The translations under genes were made by a program, and so were the position numbers. Source: UBA4479 sp963974935 (lineage in GTDB: Bacteria > Pseudomonadota > Alphaproteobacteria > Rhodospirillales > Casp-alpha2). From it: a stretch of 64,000 nt of DNA. Shown here piece after piece: positions 23,942 through 32,866 of this stretch. Positions within the stretch are counted from its first letter, which is position 1. Every line of letters starts with the position of its first letter. The stretch spans positions 186,001 through 250,000 of the forward strand of contig CAXBEV010000001.1 of NCBI GenBank assembly GCA_963974935.1, read 5' to 3'. A model generated the notes under the pieces. The model did no database searches, was not told the DNA's origin, and saw nothing but the letters and a program-made list of their open reading frames with translations.

Positions 23942-25786
23942 ATGACAACGAACATGGCTACTGACGGGTGGCAGACGCCACCCAAGGATTATGTTGCAGC
24001 AAAAGCGGCGCCGTATCAGGGCGAACGACTGAGTTCAGCGTATGTTGCCGTGCGAGACGGCGTGCGTCTGGCGGTAGATGTGCATCTGCCCGGCACGGCG
24101 GATGAAGGGAAAACCTATCCGGCGATTTGCATTTTTACCCCGTATTACCGGCGTTTTGCGTTACGTGAAGGGCATCGGGACGGTATGGATGCGTGCCCGA
24201 CTGTGGCGTTCTATCGCGACAATTTCGTGCCTTGGGGCTATGCGGTGGTGTGCGTTGATGTGCGGGGATCGGGGGCAAGCTTTGGTTGCCGAGACGGTTT
24301 CCGTTCACCGGCTGAGCGCTTGGATCATCACGACATTGTGGATTGGGTGGCACAGCAGAATTGGTGTGACGGCAATATAGGCGCGACCGGAATTTCGTAT
24401 CCTGGCGCCGCGTCTGACTTTTTGGCGACCACCAATCATCCCGCTGTTAAAGCCGTCGCACCGCTGTTTGCGGTGTGGGACACCTGGTCGAACCATCTTT
24501 ATCCAGGCGGTGTGCTGCTGACCTGCGTGACACGCAATTATGGTCAGTTGTCCGACGCGCTGGATTTCGATCGTCGTGATCTGATCCCGGACTATGCGTA
24601 TTTTAAGGACAATGATCTCGCCGGCCCGGCGCCTGTGGATGATGATACCGATGCCAGCCTTCTGGCAGCCGCAATTAAACAGCACGCGGCGAACTTCAAT
24701 ATGCAGGACTTTACGCAGCAGTTTCGCTATCGCGACGCCGCACTGAGCGACGATCCCGACTATACCAGCGCCAAGATCGCGCCGTATTATTATCACCAAG
24801 ATAACCCTGAAACGGATCGTCACGTTGCGTATTATTCGGTGTCCGGATGGATGGACGGTGGCGGTTATTCGACGGGCACCATTCAGCGGCATTTGTGGCT
24901 GCAAAACCCCGAGAACCGTTTGATGTTGGGGCCGTGGGATCATGGGGCGCGGGGGCATTGCAGCCCGTGGCGGCCAAAGGACGCCGATGCGCAGCAGCCG
25001 ATTGTCGCTGCAGAAGTGTTACGGTTTTTCGATAAGCATCTAAAGGGCATGGACAGCGGCTTGAACGCGGAAAAGCGTGTGCATTATTACACTATGGGCG
25101 CTGAAAAATGGCAGGCTGCCGATACGTGGCCACCGGCGCAACCGAACACACAACTCTATTTTGCCGACGGCGGTGGGTTGTCCGAGACGGCATCAGAAGA
25201 ACCCGATGGCGAAGATGTCTATCAGGCCGATTACGATTGCCGCACCGGTTTTCACACACGCTATGATCGGCTGTATATTGCCAATGTTGAGACGTACTAC
25301 GACGATTGGCACGGTCGTGATGCGCATATGCTGAATTACACCGGCGCGCCGCTGACCGCTGATGCCGAAATGAGCGGTCATCCGATCGTCACATTGCATT
25401 TTGCCAGTTCAGAAAAAGATGCCTGCTTTTTCGTCTATATTTCCGATATTACACCGGACGGGCGGTCGGTGTATGTGACCGAGGGTGTGTTCCGTGCGCT
25501 GCACCGCGCGCCCGGCGAGAATCCGTCGACAATTCCAACGACCGGGCCGGTGCACTCTTTCAATAAGGCGGATGCGCAGCACTTGGTGCCGGGCACGCCC
25601 GCTGAGGTCGCGTTCGAGTTGTTGCCGACGTCGTACCTTTTCAAAGCCGGGCATCGCATTCGGGTCTCGATTGCGGCAGCGGATAGCGACCATTTCACGC
25701 GAATTCCCGACGGACGTCCCCCTAGGCTGCAATTTTTCCGCCGTGCCGGGCGCGCTTCTGCGATCTGCCTGCCGATTGTTTCATAA
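23942..25786 (+). CDS. CocE/NonD family hydrolase
   Basis: The 614-residue protein has an alpha/beta hydrolase domain (residues about 35-340) with nucleophile GATGISYPGAAS (Ser) and the histidine region LGPWDHGARGH, then a C-terminal jelly-roll of the X-Pro dipeptidyl-peptidase type (about 370-610). Family members act as cocaine esterases, glutaryl-7-ACA acylases or peptide hydrolases. There is no signal peptide. The GGAGGGG at about 23928 fixes the start at 23942. It shares a 94-base divergent promoter region with the aldolase gene. Substrate unknown. Confidence 0.88.
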   Translation: MTTNMATDGWQTPPKDYVAAKAAPYQGERLSSAYVAVRDGVRLAVDVHLPGTADEGKTYPAICIFTPYYRRFALREGHRDGMDACPTVAFYRDNFVPWGYAVVCVDVRGSGASFGCRDGFRSPAERLDHHDIVDWVAQQNWCDGNIGATGISYPGAASDFLATTNHPAVKAVAPLFAVWDTWSNHLYPGGVLLTCVTRNYGQLSDALDFDRRDLIPDYAYFKDNDLAGPAPVDDDTDASLLAAAIKQHAANFNMQDFTQQFRYRDAALSDDPDYTSAKIAPYYYHQDNPETDRHVAYYSVSGWMDGGGYSTGTIQRHLWLQNPENRLMLGPWDHGARGHCSPWRPKDADAQQPIVAAEVLRFFDKHLKGMDSGLNAEKRVHYYTMGAEKWQAADTWPPAQPNTQLYFADGGGLSETASEEPDGEDVYQADYDCRTGFHTRYDRLYIANVETYYDDWHGRDAHMLNYTGAPLTADAEMSGHPIVTLHFASSEKDACFFVYISDITPDGRSVYVTEGVFRALHRAPGENPSTIPTTGPVHSFNKADAQHLVPGTPAEVAFELLPTSYLFKAGHRIRVSIAAADSDHFTRIPDGRPPRLQFFRRAGRASAICLPIVS

Positions 25787-25845
25787 TGGTTGTGGGGCAT
25801 TGAAATTTACCGTCCTCTCCCGACATAAAGATGTGAGGGGAAACT

Positions 25846-26832
25846 ATGGCGAATGAAAACATGCCGGAAATTGATCCGGCCCTGCAACCGACGCCGGAAG
25901 ACCTGAGCTTCGACCTCAAAGAAGCATTACGTGCCGTGCATTTGATCCGCACCCGTGCGCCTGCGGACGGTTTCACCGTTCAGTCTTTGGGGGAAGAGCG
26001 GACCGGCCATGCTGTGTTGATCGACGAGAGCGGGCTGTTGCTGACAATCGGCTATTTGATCGTCGAAGCAGAACAAGTGTGGGTCTGCGATGCGGACGGC
26101 GGCGCTACCGAAGGCTATGTGGTCGGCGCCGACACCGAAACCGGTTTGGGCTTGGTGCAGTTGATGGGCAAACCGAATGCGAAACCGCTCCCCATCGGTA
26201 CCGCCAAAGATCTCAACTTGGGCGACCGGGCCATTGTCGCCGGTTTCGGTGGGTGTGCGCAGTCGATTGCTGTCGAAGTCGTCGGGCGGCGCGAGTTTGC
26301 CGGCTATTGGGAATATTTGATCGATGATGCGATCTTTACCTCGCCGCCGCATCCGTTTTGGGGCGGCTCAGCGCTGATCGGCTATGATGGCACGCTCAAA
26401 GGCATTGGTTCGTTGTTTGTGCAAGAAGGTGATGCGGACGATGAAGGGAATGCAGCCCGCGAAGGCAATATGATCGTGCCGATTGATCTGCTGGCCGACA
26501 TGAAGGAAGCTTTTACTATGCATGGCGGTCGCCTGACTCCGCCTAGGCCATGGCTTGGGATGTTTTCCGCTGAGGCATCGGGGAAAGTCGTGGTTGCCGG
26601 TTTATGGTCCGGCGGCCCCGCCGACCATGCGGGGCTTGAGGCCGGTGACTTGGTGCTCGAAGTTGCGGGTCAACCTGTGACCTGCATGTCGGCGATGTAC
26701 AAAATGATCTGGGGTTTGGGTAAGGCCGGCACCGCGGTGCCGCTGACGCTGTATCGTGACAAACGCATTATCGAACTTGAAGTCGAGAGTGCGGCGCGCG
26801 CGGACTTCTATAAAAAACCGGGGCTGCACTGA
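25846..26832 (+). CDS. HtrA-like pseudoprotease with PDZ domain
   Basis: The 328-residue protein has a trypsin-like fold (about residues 30-215) and a PDZ domain (about 225-310, WLGMFSAEASGKVVVAGL, GPADHAGLEAGDLVLEVAG). The catalytic residues of HtrA are missing: the usual TNAHVV histidine region reads LLTIGYLIVEAEQ, the D-L-A-L region reads ADTETGLGLVQL, and the GNSGGPL region reads FWGGSALIG. No signal peptide is seen, so it is cytosolic. It is probably a non-enzymatic binding protein. Transcription may continue to the alkB gene, nine bases downstream. Confidence 0.8.
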   Translation: MANENMPEIDPALQPTPEDLSFDLKEALRAVHLIRTRAPADGFTVQSLGEERTGHAVLIDESGLLLTIGYLIVEAEQVWVCDADGGATEGYVVGADTETGLGLVQLMGKPNAKPLPIGTAKDLNLGDRAIVAGFGGCAQSIAVEVVGRREFAGYWEYLIDDAIFTSPPHPFWGGSALIGYDGTLKGIGSLFVQEGDADDEGNAAREGNMIVPIDLLADMKEAFTMHGGRLTPPRPWLGMFSAEASGKVVVAGLWSGGPADHAGLEAGDLVLEVAGQPVTCMSAMYKMIWGLGKAGTAVPLTLYRDKRIIELEVESAARADFYKKPGLH

Positions 26833-26840
26833 ACGCGGAT

Positions 26841-27443
26841 TTGCGGCTCGGCGATGTGGCGCTGCCGCTCGATCTGCCACTCAATTTACCTGGCGGCGAT
26901 GTGCGGCTTTATTCTGATGCCGTCCCTGATGCAGATCATCTTTTTCAAAATTTGATGACCGAGGTGCCCTGGAAGCACGAACAAATTACACTGTTCGGCA
27001 AACTGCAAGCGATGCCGAGGCTCACATGTTGGATGGGCGACGCAACGTATACTTATTCCGGCCTGACCAATGTGCCTGCATCTTGGAGTGAGAGTGTCCA
27101 GCGTATCCGAGAAGTTGCCGAAAAACTCAGTGGCACCCATTTCAACGGCGTATTGCTGAACCTATATCGGGACGGTCGGGATTCCATGGGCTGGCATGCG
27201 GATGACGAGGCGGCACTGGGCTCAGCGCCGATCATCGCGTCGGTCAGTCTCGGCGCGACCCGCCGCTTTCGCTTTAAACCAAAACCGCATCACACGGCGC
27301 CGACGTTGGGCGTAGATCTCGCGCACGCCAGCGTTTTCGTGATGCGGGGGACGACCCAAGAAAACTGGCTACATGCCGTTCCGAAGTCGGCAAAGAAGCT
27401 TGCGCCTCGTATTAATCTGACGTTTCGAACAGTAACCTTTTGA
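26841..27443 (+). CDS. alkB: alpha-ketoglutarate-dependent dioxygenase AlkB
   Basis: AlkB removes methyl and etheno lesions from DNA by Fe(II)/2-oxoglutarate chemistry. The 200-residue protein has the Fe ligands GWHADDE (H-x-D) and NWLHAVPK (distal His), and the 2-oxoglutarate motif RINLTFR (R-x-N-x-T-x-R). The substrate-facing PRLTCWMGDATYTYSG is typical of ALKBH2/3-like bacterial members. No ATG is available near the start; TTG at 26841 is the probable codon, nine bases after the pseudoprotease stop. Its end faces the IclR gene with only a few bases between. Confidence 0.88.
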   Translation: MRLGDVALPLDLPLNLPGGDVRLYSDAVPDADHLFQNLMTEVPWKHEQITLFGKLQAMPRLTCWMGDATYTYSGLTNVPASWSESVQRIREVAEKLSGTHFNGVLLNLYRDGRDSMGWHADDEAALGSAPIIASVSLGATRRFRFKPKPHHTAPTLGVDLAHASVFVMRGTTQENWLHAVPKSAKKLAPRINLTFRTVTF

Positions 27444-27447
27444 CGAT

Positions 27448-28215
27448 TCAACCATTTTCGTTGAGGAAGTCTTCGGCGATCTCGGTGGCGAATTTTTGCA
27501 GGATGGGGACTGTGGCGACCGCTTGCTCGACGCTCATGCGTGCGGCGGGGGCATGCACGGCGAGGCCCGAGATCACTCGGTTGCCGTCGGCATGGATCGG
27601 CACCGCGACACTTAGAATGCCGTCGTGGAATTCCTCGTTGTTGATCGAATAGCCCCGATTGCGTGTTTCGGCGCAGTCGGTCTCAAGGGCGTCGATGTCG
27701 GTCAGGGTTTTGTCTGTGAAGCGGGTCAATTCGATTCTTTCCAACACCCGTTTGCGGGTGCGGCCTGGCAGGTGAGCCAAGAAAAGTTTGCCGAGGCCAG
27801 TGCAATGGATCGGCACGCGGCTGCCCGGTTGAAGCTCGGCGCGCAGCGGAAAATTGCTTTCGACCCGGTCAATGTACAAAACCTCGTCACCATCCAAAAT
27901 GCCGACGTTGCAGGTCTCGCCCAATTCATCGACAAGGCGGGTGAGGGCCGCATGCCGAGGCGCATAGCGCATGCACCAACCCATGACGTCGCGTGAGATT
28001 GAAAATAATTTGGGACCGATAGCATAGCGGTCGCGCAACGGTTCGCGATACAAAAAGCCGTTTTGTTCCAACTGTTTTGCCGTGCGATGCACGGTCTGTT
28101 TTGGACGGCCCAAGCTTTCGGCGAGTTCCGGCAGCGATAATGGGCGACCTGCGGACAGAATCACCTCAATGACGGCGAAGGCCTTAACCACCACCGGTTC
28201 AGCAGACTCAGACAT
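27448..28215 (-). CDS. IclR family transcriptional regulator
   Basis: The 255-residue protein has a winged helix-turn-helix (about residues 8-70, LSLPELAESLGRPKQTVHRTAKQLE) and an IclR effector domain (about 80-255, GILDGDEVLYIDRVES, HCTGLGKLFLAHLP, RGYSINNEEFHDGI, VAVPI). The ATG at 28215 has GGGGAG upstream. It follows the livF gene by 72 bases; two near-identical direct repeats sit in that gap and may be its own operator. The likely targets are the adjacent ABC importer genes. The effector is unknown. Confidence 0.88.
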   Translation of the reverse strand: MSESAEPVVVKAFAVIEVILSAGRPLSLPELAESLGRPKQTVHRTAKQLEQNGFLYREPLRDRYAIGPKLFSISRDVMGWCMRYAPRHAALTRLVDELGETCNVGILDGDEVLYIDRVESNFPLRAELQPGSRVPIHCTGLGKLFLAHLPGRTRKRVLERIELTRFTDKTLTDIDALETDCAETRNRGYSINNEEFHDGILSVAVPIHADGNRVISGLAVHAPAARMSVEQAVATVPILQKFATEIAEDFLNENG

Positions 28216-28223
28216 GTCTCTCC

Positions 28224-28259
28224 CCACTTTTTGGGATATTATCTACCACTTTATGGGAT
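28224..28259. promoter_or_regulatory. direct repeat CCACTTTTTGGGAT / CCACTTTATGGGAT
   Basis: Fourteen-base repeats at 28224-28237 and 28246-28259 differ at one position. Their offset is 22 bases, about two turns of the helix, so a protein dimer or two dimers would bind the same face. They lie 9-44 bases before the IclR start codon, in the livF-IclR gap, so an autoregulatory operator is the simplest reading. Confidence 0.5.
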
Positions 28260-28286
28260 GAGAGGAAAGGTGAACGGCGCGCTGCT

Positions 28287-28988
28287 CTACACGCCTAAAT
28301 AGCGCTGCAGCAACTCGGGCATGCGGTCAAGATCGTCGAAGGTGCCTGTAAAAACCACGTGGCCGGTCTCTAGGATGACAACGTTATTGGCCAAACGCCG
28401 CGCCAGCGCTTTGTTTTGCTCGGCCAGCAAGAGCGTCAGCCCTTCCAACGCCAGTGCACTCAGGGTCTCGCCTAATCGTTGTACGACCACTGGCGCCAAG
28501 CCTTCGGACGGCTCGTCCAGCAAAAGGATGCAAGGGTTGCCCATGAGCGCACGCGCGATGGCCAGCATTTGCCGCTCGCCGCCCGACAGCGTGCCCGCCG
28601 TTGCATCTCGTCGTCGCGCGATTTCAGGGAACAGATCAAACACCTTGGACGCAGTCCAAATTACCGCACCATCAGCACCGGCCTTTTGGCCTGTCTCTAG
28701 GTTTTCCATGACGCTCAAGTCCGTAAACACGCGGCGGTCTTCGGGCACATAGCCGACGCCGGCGCGCGCAATTGAATCCGGGCTTTGTCCGGAAAGAGTG
28801 ACGCCGTCTAATGTGATGCGACCGTCATAGACATCGCAAAGCCCCATCACCGATTTGATGGTCGTTGATTTGCCGGCACCGTTTCGGCCCAATAAGGCGA
28901 CGGCACCGGCCGTCGGCACGCGGAACGCAACTTCCGAGATCGCCCGTGCCGCACCGTAGCCGGCCGTCAGGTTGTTGACCTCAAGCAT
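28287..28988 (-). CDS. livF: Liv-type ABC transporter ATP-binding protein LivF
   Basis: The 233-residue ATPase has Walker A LGRNGAGKSTTIK, the Q-loop region GYVPEDRRVF, signature LSGGERQMLAIARAL, Walker B ILLLDEPSEGLAP and the H-loop replaced by LLLAEQNKALARR, as in LivF proteins. It powers import through the fused LivHM permease. It overlaps livG by eight bases. The solute (branched-chain amino acid, amide or aromatic acid) cannot be read from the ATPase. Confidence 0.92.
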   Translation of the reverse strand: MLEVNNLTAGYGAARAISEVAFRVPTAGAVALLGRNGAGKSTTIKSVMGLCDVYDGRITLDGVTLSGQSPDSIARAGVGYVPEDRRVFTDLSVMENLETGQKAGADGAVIWTASKVFDLFPEIARRRDATAGTLSGGERQMLAIARALMGNPCILLLDEPSEGLAPVVVQRLGETLSALALEGLTLLLAEQNKALARRLANNVVILETGHVVFTGTFDDLDRMPELLQRYLGV

Positions 28989-29694
28989 CGGGGTCTCCCA
29001 AGTACACGCGCCTTACCTCGGCATCGTCGCGAATCTCGTCGGGCGTGCCGTCGGCAATCAAGCGGCCTTGATCCATGACCAATATTCGGTCTGCGAAGTC
29101 GAACACGGCATCCATGTCATGCTCGGTAAATAAAAGCGCGGTGCCGTTCCGGTCGGCAAGGGCTGCGGCCGTTTCCATGATGCGTGTGCGCTCGGGCCCC
29201 GCCATTCCGGCGGTGGGCTCGTCTAACAACAGCACCTTCGGGCGCGCCGCTAATGCCATCGCCATCTCGACCCGCTTGATGTCACCGTAGGCCAGATCGG
29301 TCACGGGACGTGCGCCCAAATCTGCCAGCCCGACCTCAGTTAACAAGGCACGGCGATTGTCGGGGTTGCGGCCCGCGGCGATCAGCGCCGTCGTCACGTT
29401 TTCTGATACGGTCATCGAGCGAAATACGGCGGCAATTTGAAAGGTGCGGCCAAGCCCGGCGCGTTGACGCATGTGCGGGGCTAAGCGGCTTATGTCGATG
29501 CCGTCTAATAGAATGCGCCCGGTATCGGCAGCGGCTTCTCCGCTGAGCAGGTTGAAGCACGTCGACTTGCCGGCGCCGTTGGGACCGATTAGGGCGACGC
29601 GCTCGGCTCGGCTGAGCGTGAACGATACGTCGTCGACAGCGACAAGGCCGCCAAAGGATTTACGCAGCGCGCGGGCTTCGAGCATGATCGTCAT
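28981..29694 (-). CDS. livG: Liv-type ABC transporter ATP-binding protein LivG
   Basis: The 237-residue ATPase has IGPNGAGKSTCFNLL, GRTFQIAAVFRSMTV, signature LAYGDIKRVEMAMAL, Walker B VLLLDEPTAGMAG and LFTEHDMDAVF. The ATG at 29694 overlaps the stop codon of the fused permease (ATGA at 29694-29691), so they are translationally coupled. A further internal ATG at 29685 is possible. Confidence 0.92.
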   Translation of the reverse strand: MTIMLEARALRKSFGGLVAVDDVSFTLSRAERVALIGPNGAGKSTCFNLLSGEAAADTGRILLDGIDISRLAPHMRQRAGLGRTFQIAAVFRSMTVSENVTTALIAAGRNPDNRRALLTEVGLADLGARPVTDLAYGDIKRVEMAMALAARPKVLLLDEPTAGMAGPERTRIMETAAALADRNGTALLFTEHDMDAVFDFADRILVMDQGRLIADGTPDEIRDDAEVRRVYLGDPDA

Positions 29695-31517
29695 GATCGC
29701 CGTCTTTGCGCGCGGGTCACCCAACTCGACAATGCGCCGCCGATGCCACCCGGCGCACTGATGGCGATGGCGACGATGAAGGTCCCCAATAGGGCGCGCC
29801 AGTAATCGAGCCGGCTGAGGCTGTCTTCCAGCAACGTAAAGACGCCCGCTCCGATGATCGGGCCGGCGGGCGCGTGCAGACCGCCCAGCAACACCATCAC
29901 CAACGCATCGACCGAACGCGGAATGGCGAGGGCGCCCGGAAATACACTACCCTTCGAAAACACATACAAGCCGCCGGCCAAGCCGGCCGCCATGCCGGCG
30001 ATGACGATGGCGGCCCAACGCCGCTTACCGACATTGATGCCGAGCGCGCGGGCGCGGGGTGCGTTATCTCGGGTGGCGCGCAGCAACAGCCCAAACCGTC
30101 CGCCTGCCGCGGCCATCATCGCCGTAATCGCGGTGACGCTCAGTCCAAAGCAAAGATAATAAAAGGCGGTGGTTCCGGCGACGCTGTCGGCGGGCCAAAT
30201 CCCCAAAATGCCGTCGTCGCCGCCGGTGACGTCCTGCCATTGTACGCCGAGCGACCATAAAATCTGCGCGCCGGCCAAGGTCAGCATCGCCAAGTAGACG
30301 CCGCTGAGCCGGACCGCGAATAGCCCGATCAGCGCCGCCCCCATGGCGGCAATTAGGGGGGCAGCGGCAAGGGCCAGCCACATGGAGACGCCAAGTTTGC
30401 TGCTTAAAAGCGCTGCGCCATAAGCCCCCAATCCGAAAAACGCCGCATGCCCGAACGAGATCAGCCCGCCGGGGCTCATCATGAAGTGCAGGCCTGCCGC
30501 CATCAGCGCAAAGATCAACACATCGGTCATCAGGACGACGGCAAATTCTCCGGCAAGCAATGGTAAGATCAGCAGACCGACCAGCAAAAGTGCGCCGGCA
30601 GCGTGGCCATACCTGCCAAGTTTGGCGGGTGGTTGAATTTCGATCGCCGCGTGAGCACCCTGTGGTGCTTTGCCGAGCAGACCATAGGGCCGCACGATCA
30701 GTACGACCGCCATCACCACAAACGCGATCACCAATGTGATTTCCGGAAAGATCAAAATGCCAAAGGCGTTCAATTCGGCAATCAGTACGGCGGCCAAGAA
30801 CGCGCCCAGCACGCTGCCCATACCGCCGATTACGACGACGACGAAGGCTTCGGCAATGATGGTCAAATCCATGCTCAGCGTCACCGTCTGGCGCGGCACT
30901 TCGAGGGCGCCGCCGAGTCCGGCCAGCGCGGCACCGATAAAGAACGTCGCCTGGAACAAGCGGTCCGGGCGCACGCCCAGCGCTTGCAGCATCTCACGAT
31001 CTTCGGTGGCGGCACGCACCAACACGCCGAACCGGGTGCGCGCAAACATCCACCAGACCCCGCCCAGCACAGCCAGGCCGACGGCGATCAAAAACAAATC
31101 GAAGGTAGGGATCGGCTCACCCAGAATCTGTACGGCGCCGGTTAGCCCTGGCGCACGCGGTCCCAACAGGTCCGTCGGACCCCAAAGCCAAAGCGCAGCA
31201 TCTTGGATGATCAGCACCAGCCCGAACGTTGCGACCAGTTGAAATAATTCGGGCGCTTTATACAGGTGGCGCAGCACCGTGCGCTCCATCACCCATCCCA
31301 GCGTACCGGCGCCTAGCGCCGCCACCGGAACGGCAATCCAAAATCCGAACCTGCTTGCCACGCTATAAGCGATGAACGCGCCGATCATATACAGCGAGCC
31401 ATGCGCGAAATTGACGACCCGCGTGACGCCAAAAATAATCGACAAGCCGGCCGCAACGAGAAACAGCGACGATGCGCTGGCAAGCCCGGTCAGGAACTGC
31501 GCGACAAAAAAGCCCAT
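29691..31517 (-). CDS. fused LivH-LivM ABC transporter permease
   Basis: The 608-residue protein is two permeases in one chain. Residues about 1-285 follow LivH (LSIIFGVTRVVNFAHGSLYM, MLQALGVRPDRLFQATFFIGAALAG split); residues about 315-600 follow LivM (AGLHFMMSPGGLISFGHAAFFGLGAY, RATRDNAPRARALGINV). The two are joined by a short polar linker near residues 285-310. Usually these are separate genes, livH and livM. It lies 62 bases after the substrate-binding protein gene and overlaps livG. The fusion fixes the permease stoichiometry at one to one. Confidence 0.9.
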   Translation of the reverse strand: MGFFVAQFLTGLASASSLFLVAAGLSIIFGVTRVVNFAHGSLYMIGAFIAYSVASRFGFWIAVPVAALGAGTLGWVMERTVLRHLYKAPELFQLVATFGLVLIIQDAALWLWGPTDLLGPRAPGLTGAVQILGEPIPTFDLFLIAVGLAVLGGVWWMFARTRFGVLVRAATEDREMLQALGVRPDRLFQATFFIGAALAGLGGALEVPRQTVTLSMDLTIIAEAFVVVVIGGMGSVLGAFLAAVLIAELNAFGILIFPEITLVIAFVVMAVVLIVRPYGLLGKAPQGAHAAIEIQPPAKLGRYGHAAGALLLVGLLILPLLAGEFAVVLMTDVLIFALMAAGLHFMMSPGGLISFGHAAFFGLGAYGAALLSSKLGVSMWLALAAAPLIAAMGAALIGLFAVRLSGVYLAMLTLAGAQILWSLGVQWQDVTGGDDGILGIWPADSVAGTTAFYYLCFGLSVTAITAMMAAAGGRFGLLLRATRDNAPRARALGINVGKRRWAAIVIAGMAAGLAGGLYVFSKGSVFPGALAIPRSVDALVMVLLGGLHAPAGPIIGAGVFTLLEDSLSRLDYWRALLGTFIVAIAISAPGGIGGALSSWVTRAQRRRS

Positions 31518-31579
31518 GGCAGTCCTATCCTAGGCGACACGTCGACGTGCAGCCAGCCGTCAAAACGGATAACCGGTGA

Positions 31580-32797
31580 TTAGTCGGTTGGACGCATCGC
31601 CTTGGCCTCGGCTGGGGACGGCAGTACGTCGCCACCATCGACATAGGTCCAATCGACCATTTGGCCGGCACCGTCGACAACCTTCGTGCGCCCAACCCAT
31701 GACCCCATGGTGGCCTGATGATCGGCAGCCCGATAGATGATCTCGCCTTGCGGGGTTGCGACTTTCAGGTCCTTCATTGCGGCTAAAAGGACATCGGTCT
31801 CGGTGCTGCCTTCGGTTTTGGTCAGCACGGCGGCAATGGTCATCATCGTGTTATAGCCGACCAATGAGCCCATTTTCAGGGCCTCGTTCCAGCGCGCCTC
31901 ATAAGCCGCCTTAAAGGTAGTGTGCGCTTCGGTATCAATCGCATACCAAGGATATCCGGTGACGATCCAGCCTTCGGGTGCCTCGCTTTTCAGCGGCTCC
32001 AGATATTCCGGCTCGCCGGTCAAAAGGCTGACCACGGTGCGGTCCTTGAACAGGCCGCGGACGGCACCCTCGCGCACGAACGCGGCGAGGTCCGAGCCGA
32101 AGGTGACGTTATAAATCGCATCGGGCTTGGCGGCCTCGAGCGCGCGTGCGGTGACGCCTGCATCAATCTTGAACAACGCCGGCCATTGTTCAGCGACGAA
32201 TTCAACGTTCGGCTTCAGACTTTTCAGGACTTGCTTAAACGCCGCCACGGCGTCTTTGCCGTAGGCGTAATTGGGCGCCACGGTGGCCCATTTGACGGCA
32301 TCGGTTTTTGCCGCTTCGCGGGCCAGCATCGCGGCCTGCATGTACGTCGATGGACGCAGCCGGAAGGTGTAATCATTACCTTTCGACCACACGAGGGCGT
32401 CACTCAACGGCTCGGATGCGATGAACAGCATTTTCTTTTGTTTGGCGAAATCTGAGACCGCGAGCCCGATGTGCGAGAAAAACGTGCCTGCCAGCAAGGC
32501 GACCTTGTCGCGGCTGATCAGTTCTTCGGCGATTTTCACCGCGTTGCCGGGTTTGCCGGCGTCGTCGCGACTGATGACTTCTAGCGTGCGACCGAAAATG
32601 CCACCCGATGCGTTGATTTCTTCAAGGGCCAACTGCCAGCCTTTTTTATAGGGTTCGGTAAACGCCGGCAGGCGGCTATAGCTGTTGATCTCACCGATGC
32701 GGATGGTGTCGGCATAGGCGGCCTGCGCGCTGCTCAAAACGAACAGAGACAGAAAAGCGGTGGCGATGGTGCGCGAGAAGGTCATCATTGTTCTCAT
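31580..32797 (-). CDS. ABC transporter substrate-binding protein (Liv family)
   Basis: The 405-residue protein has a Sec signal peptide (TIATAFLSLFVLSSAQAAYA, cleavage around residue 30) and the periplasmic-binding fold of the Leu/Ile/Val family: DTIRIGEINSYSRLPAF, GWQLALEEINASGGIFGR, VISRDDAGKPGNAVKIAEEL and later PNYAYGKDAVAAF. GAGGAAC sits seven bases before the ATG at 32797; the TTG at 32812 is a less likely start. It heads the transporter operon and is divergent from an HIBADH-family gene across a region with 13-base tandem repeats. Confidence 0.9.
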   Translation of the reverse strand: MRTMMTFSRTIATAFLSLFVLSSAQAAYADTIRIGEINSYSRLPAFTEPYKKGWQLALEEINASGGIFGRTLEVISRDDAGKPGNAVKIAEELISRDKVALLAGTFFSHIGLAVSDFAKQKKMLFIASEPLSDALVWSKGNDYTFRLRPSTYMQAAMLAREAAKTDAVKWATVAPNYAYGKDAVAAFKQVLKSLKPNVEFVAEQWPALFKIDAGVTARALEAAKPDAIYNVTFGSDLAAFVREGAVRGLFKDRTVVSLLTGEPEYLEPLKSEAPEGWIVTGYPWYAIDTEAHTTFKAAYEARWNEALKMGSLVGYNTMMTIAAVLTKTEGSTETDVLLAAMKDLKVATPQGEIIYRAADHQATMGSWVGRTKVVDGAGQMVDWTYVDGGDVLPSPAEAKAMRPTD

Positions 32798-32840
32798 TTG
32801 TCTGTTCCTCAAGCGGGGGCTGACTCTATAACTGCGACCC

Positions 32841-32866
32841 GTTGACTATACATGTTGACTATACAT
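32841..32866. promoter_or_regulatory. perfect tandem repeat GTTGACTATACAT x2 in a divergent promoter
   Basis: The 13-mer occurs twice back to back (32841-32853, 32854-32866). It is bracketed by CCCGTT (32838-32843) and AACGGG (32867-32872), which are inverted copies. The array sits between the transporter operon and the HIBADH-family gene, 44 bases from the first and 134 from the second start codon. It looks like an operator serving one or both. Confidence 0.55.
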
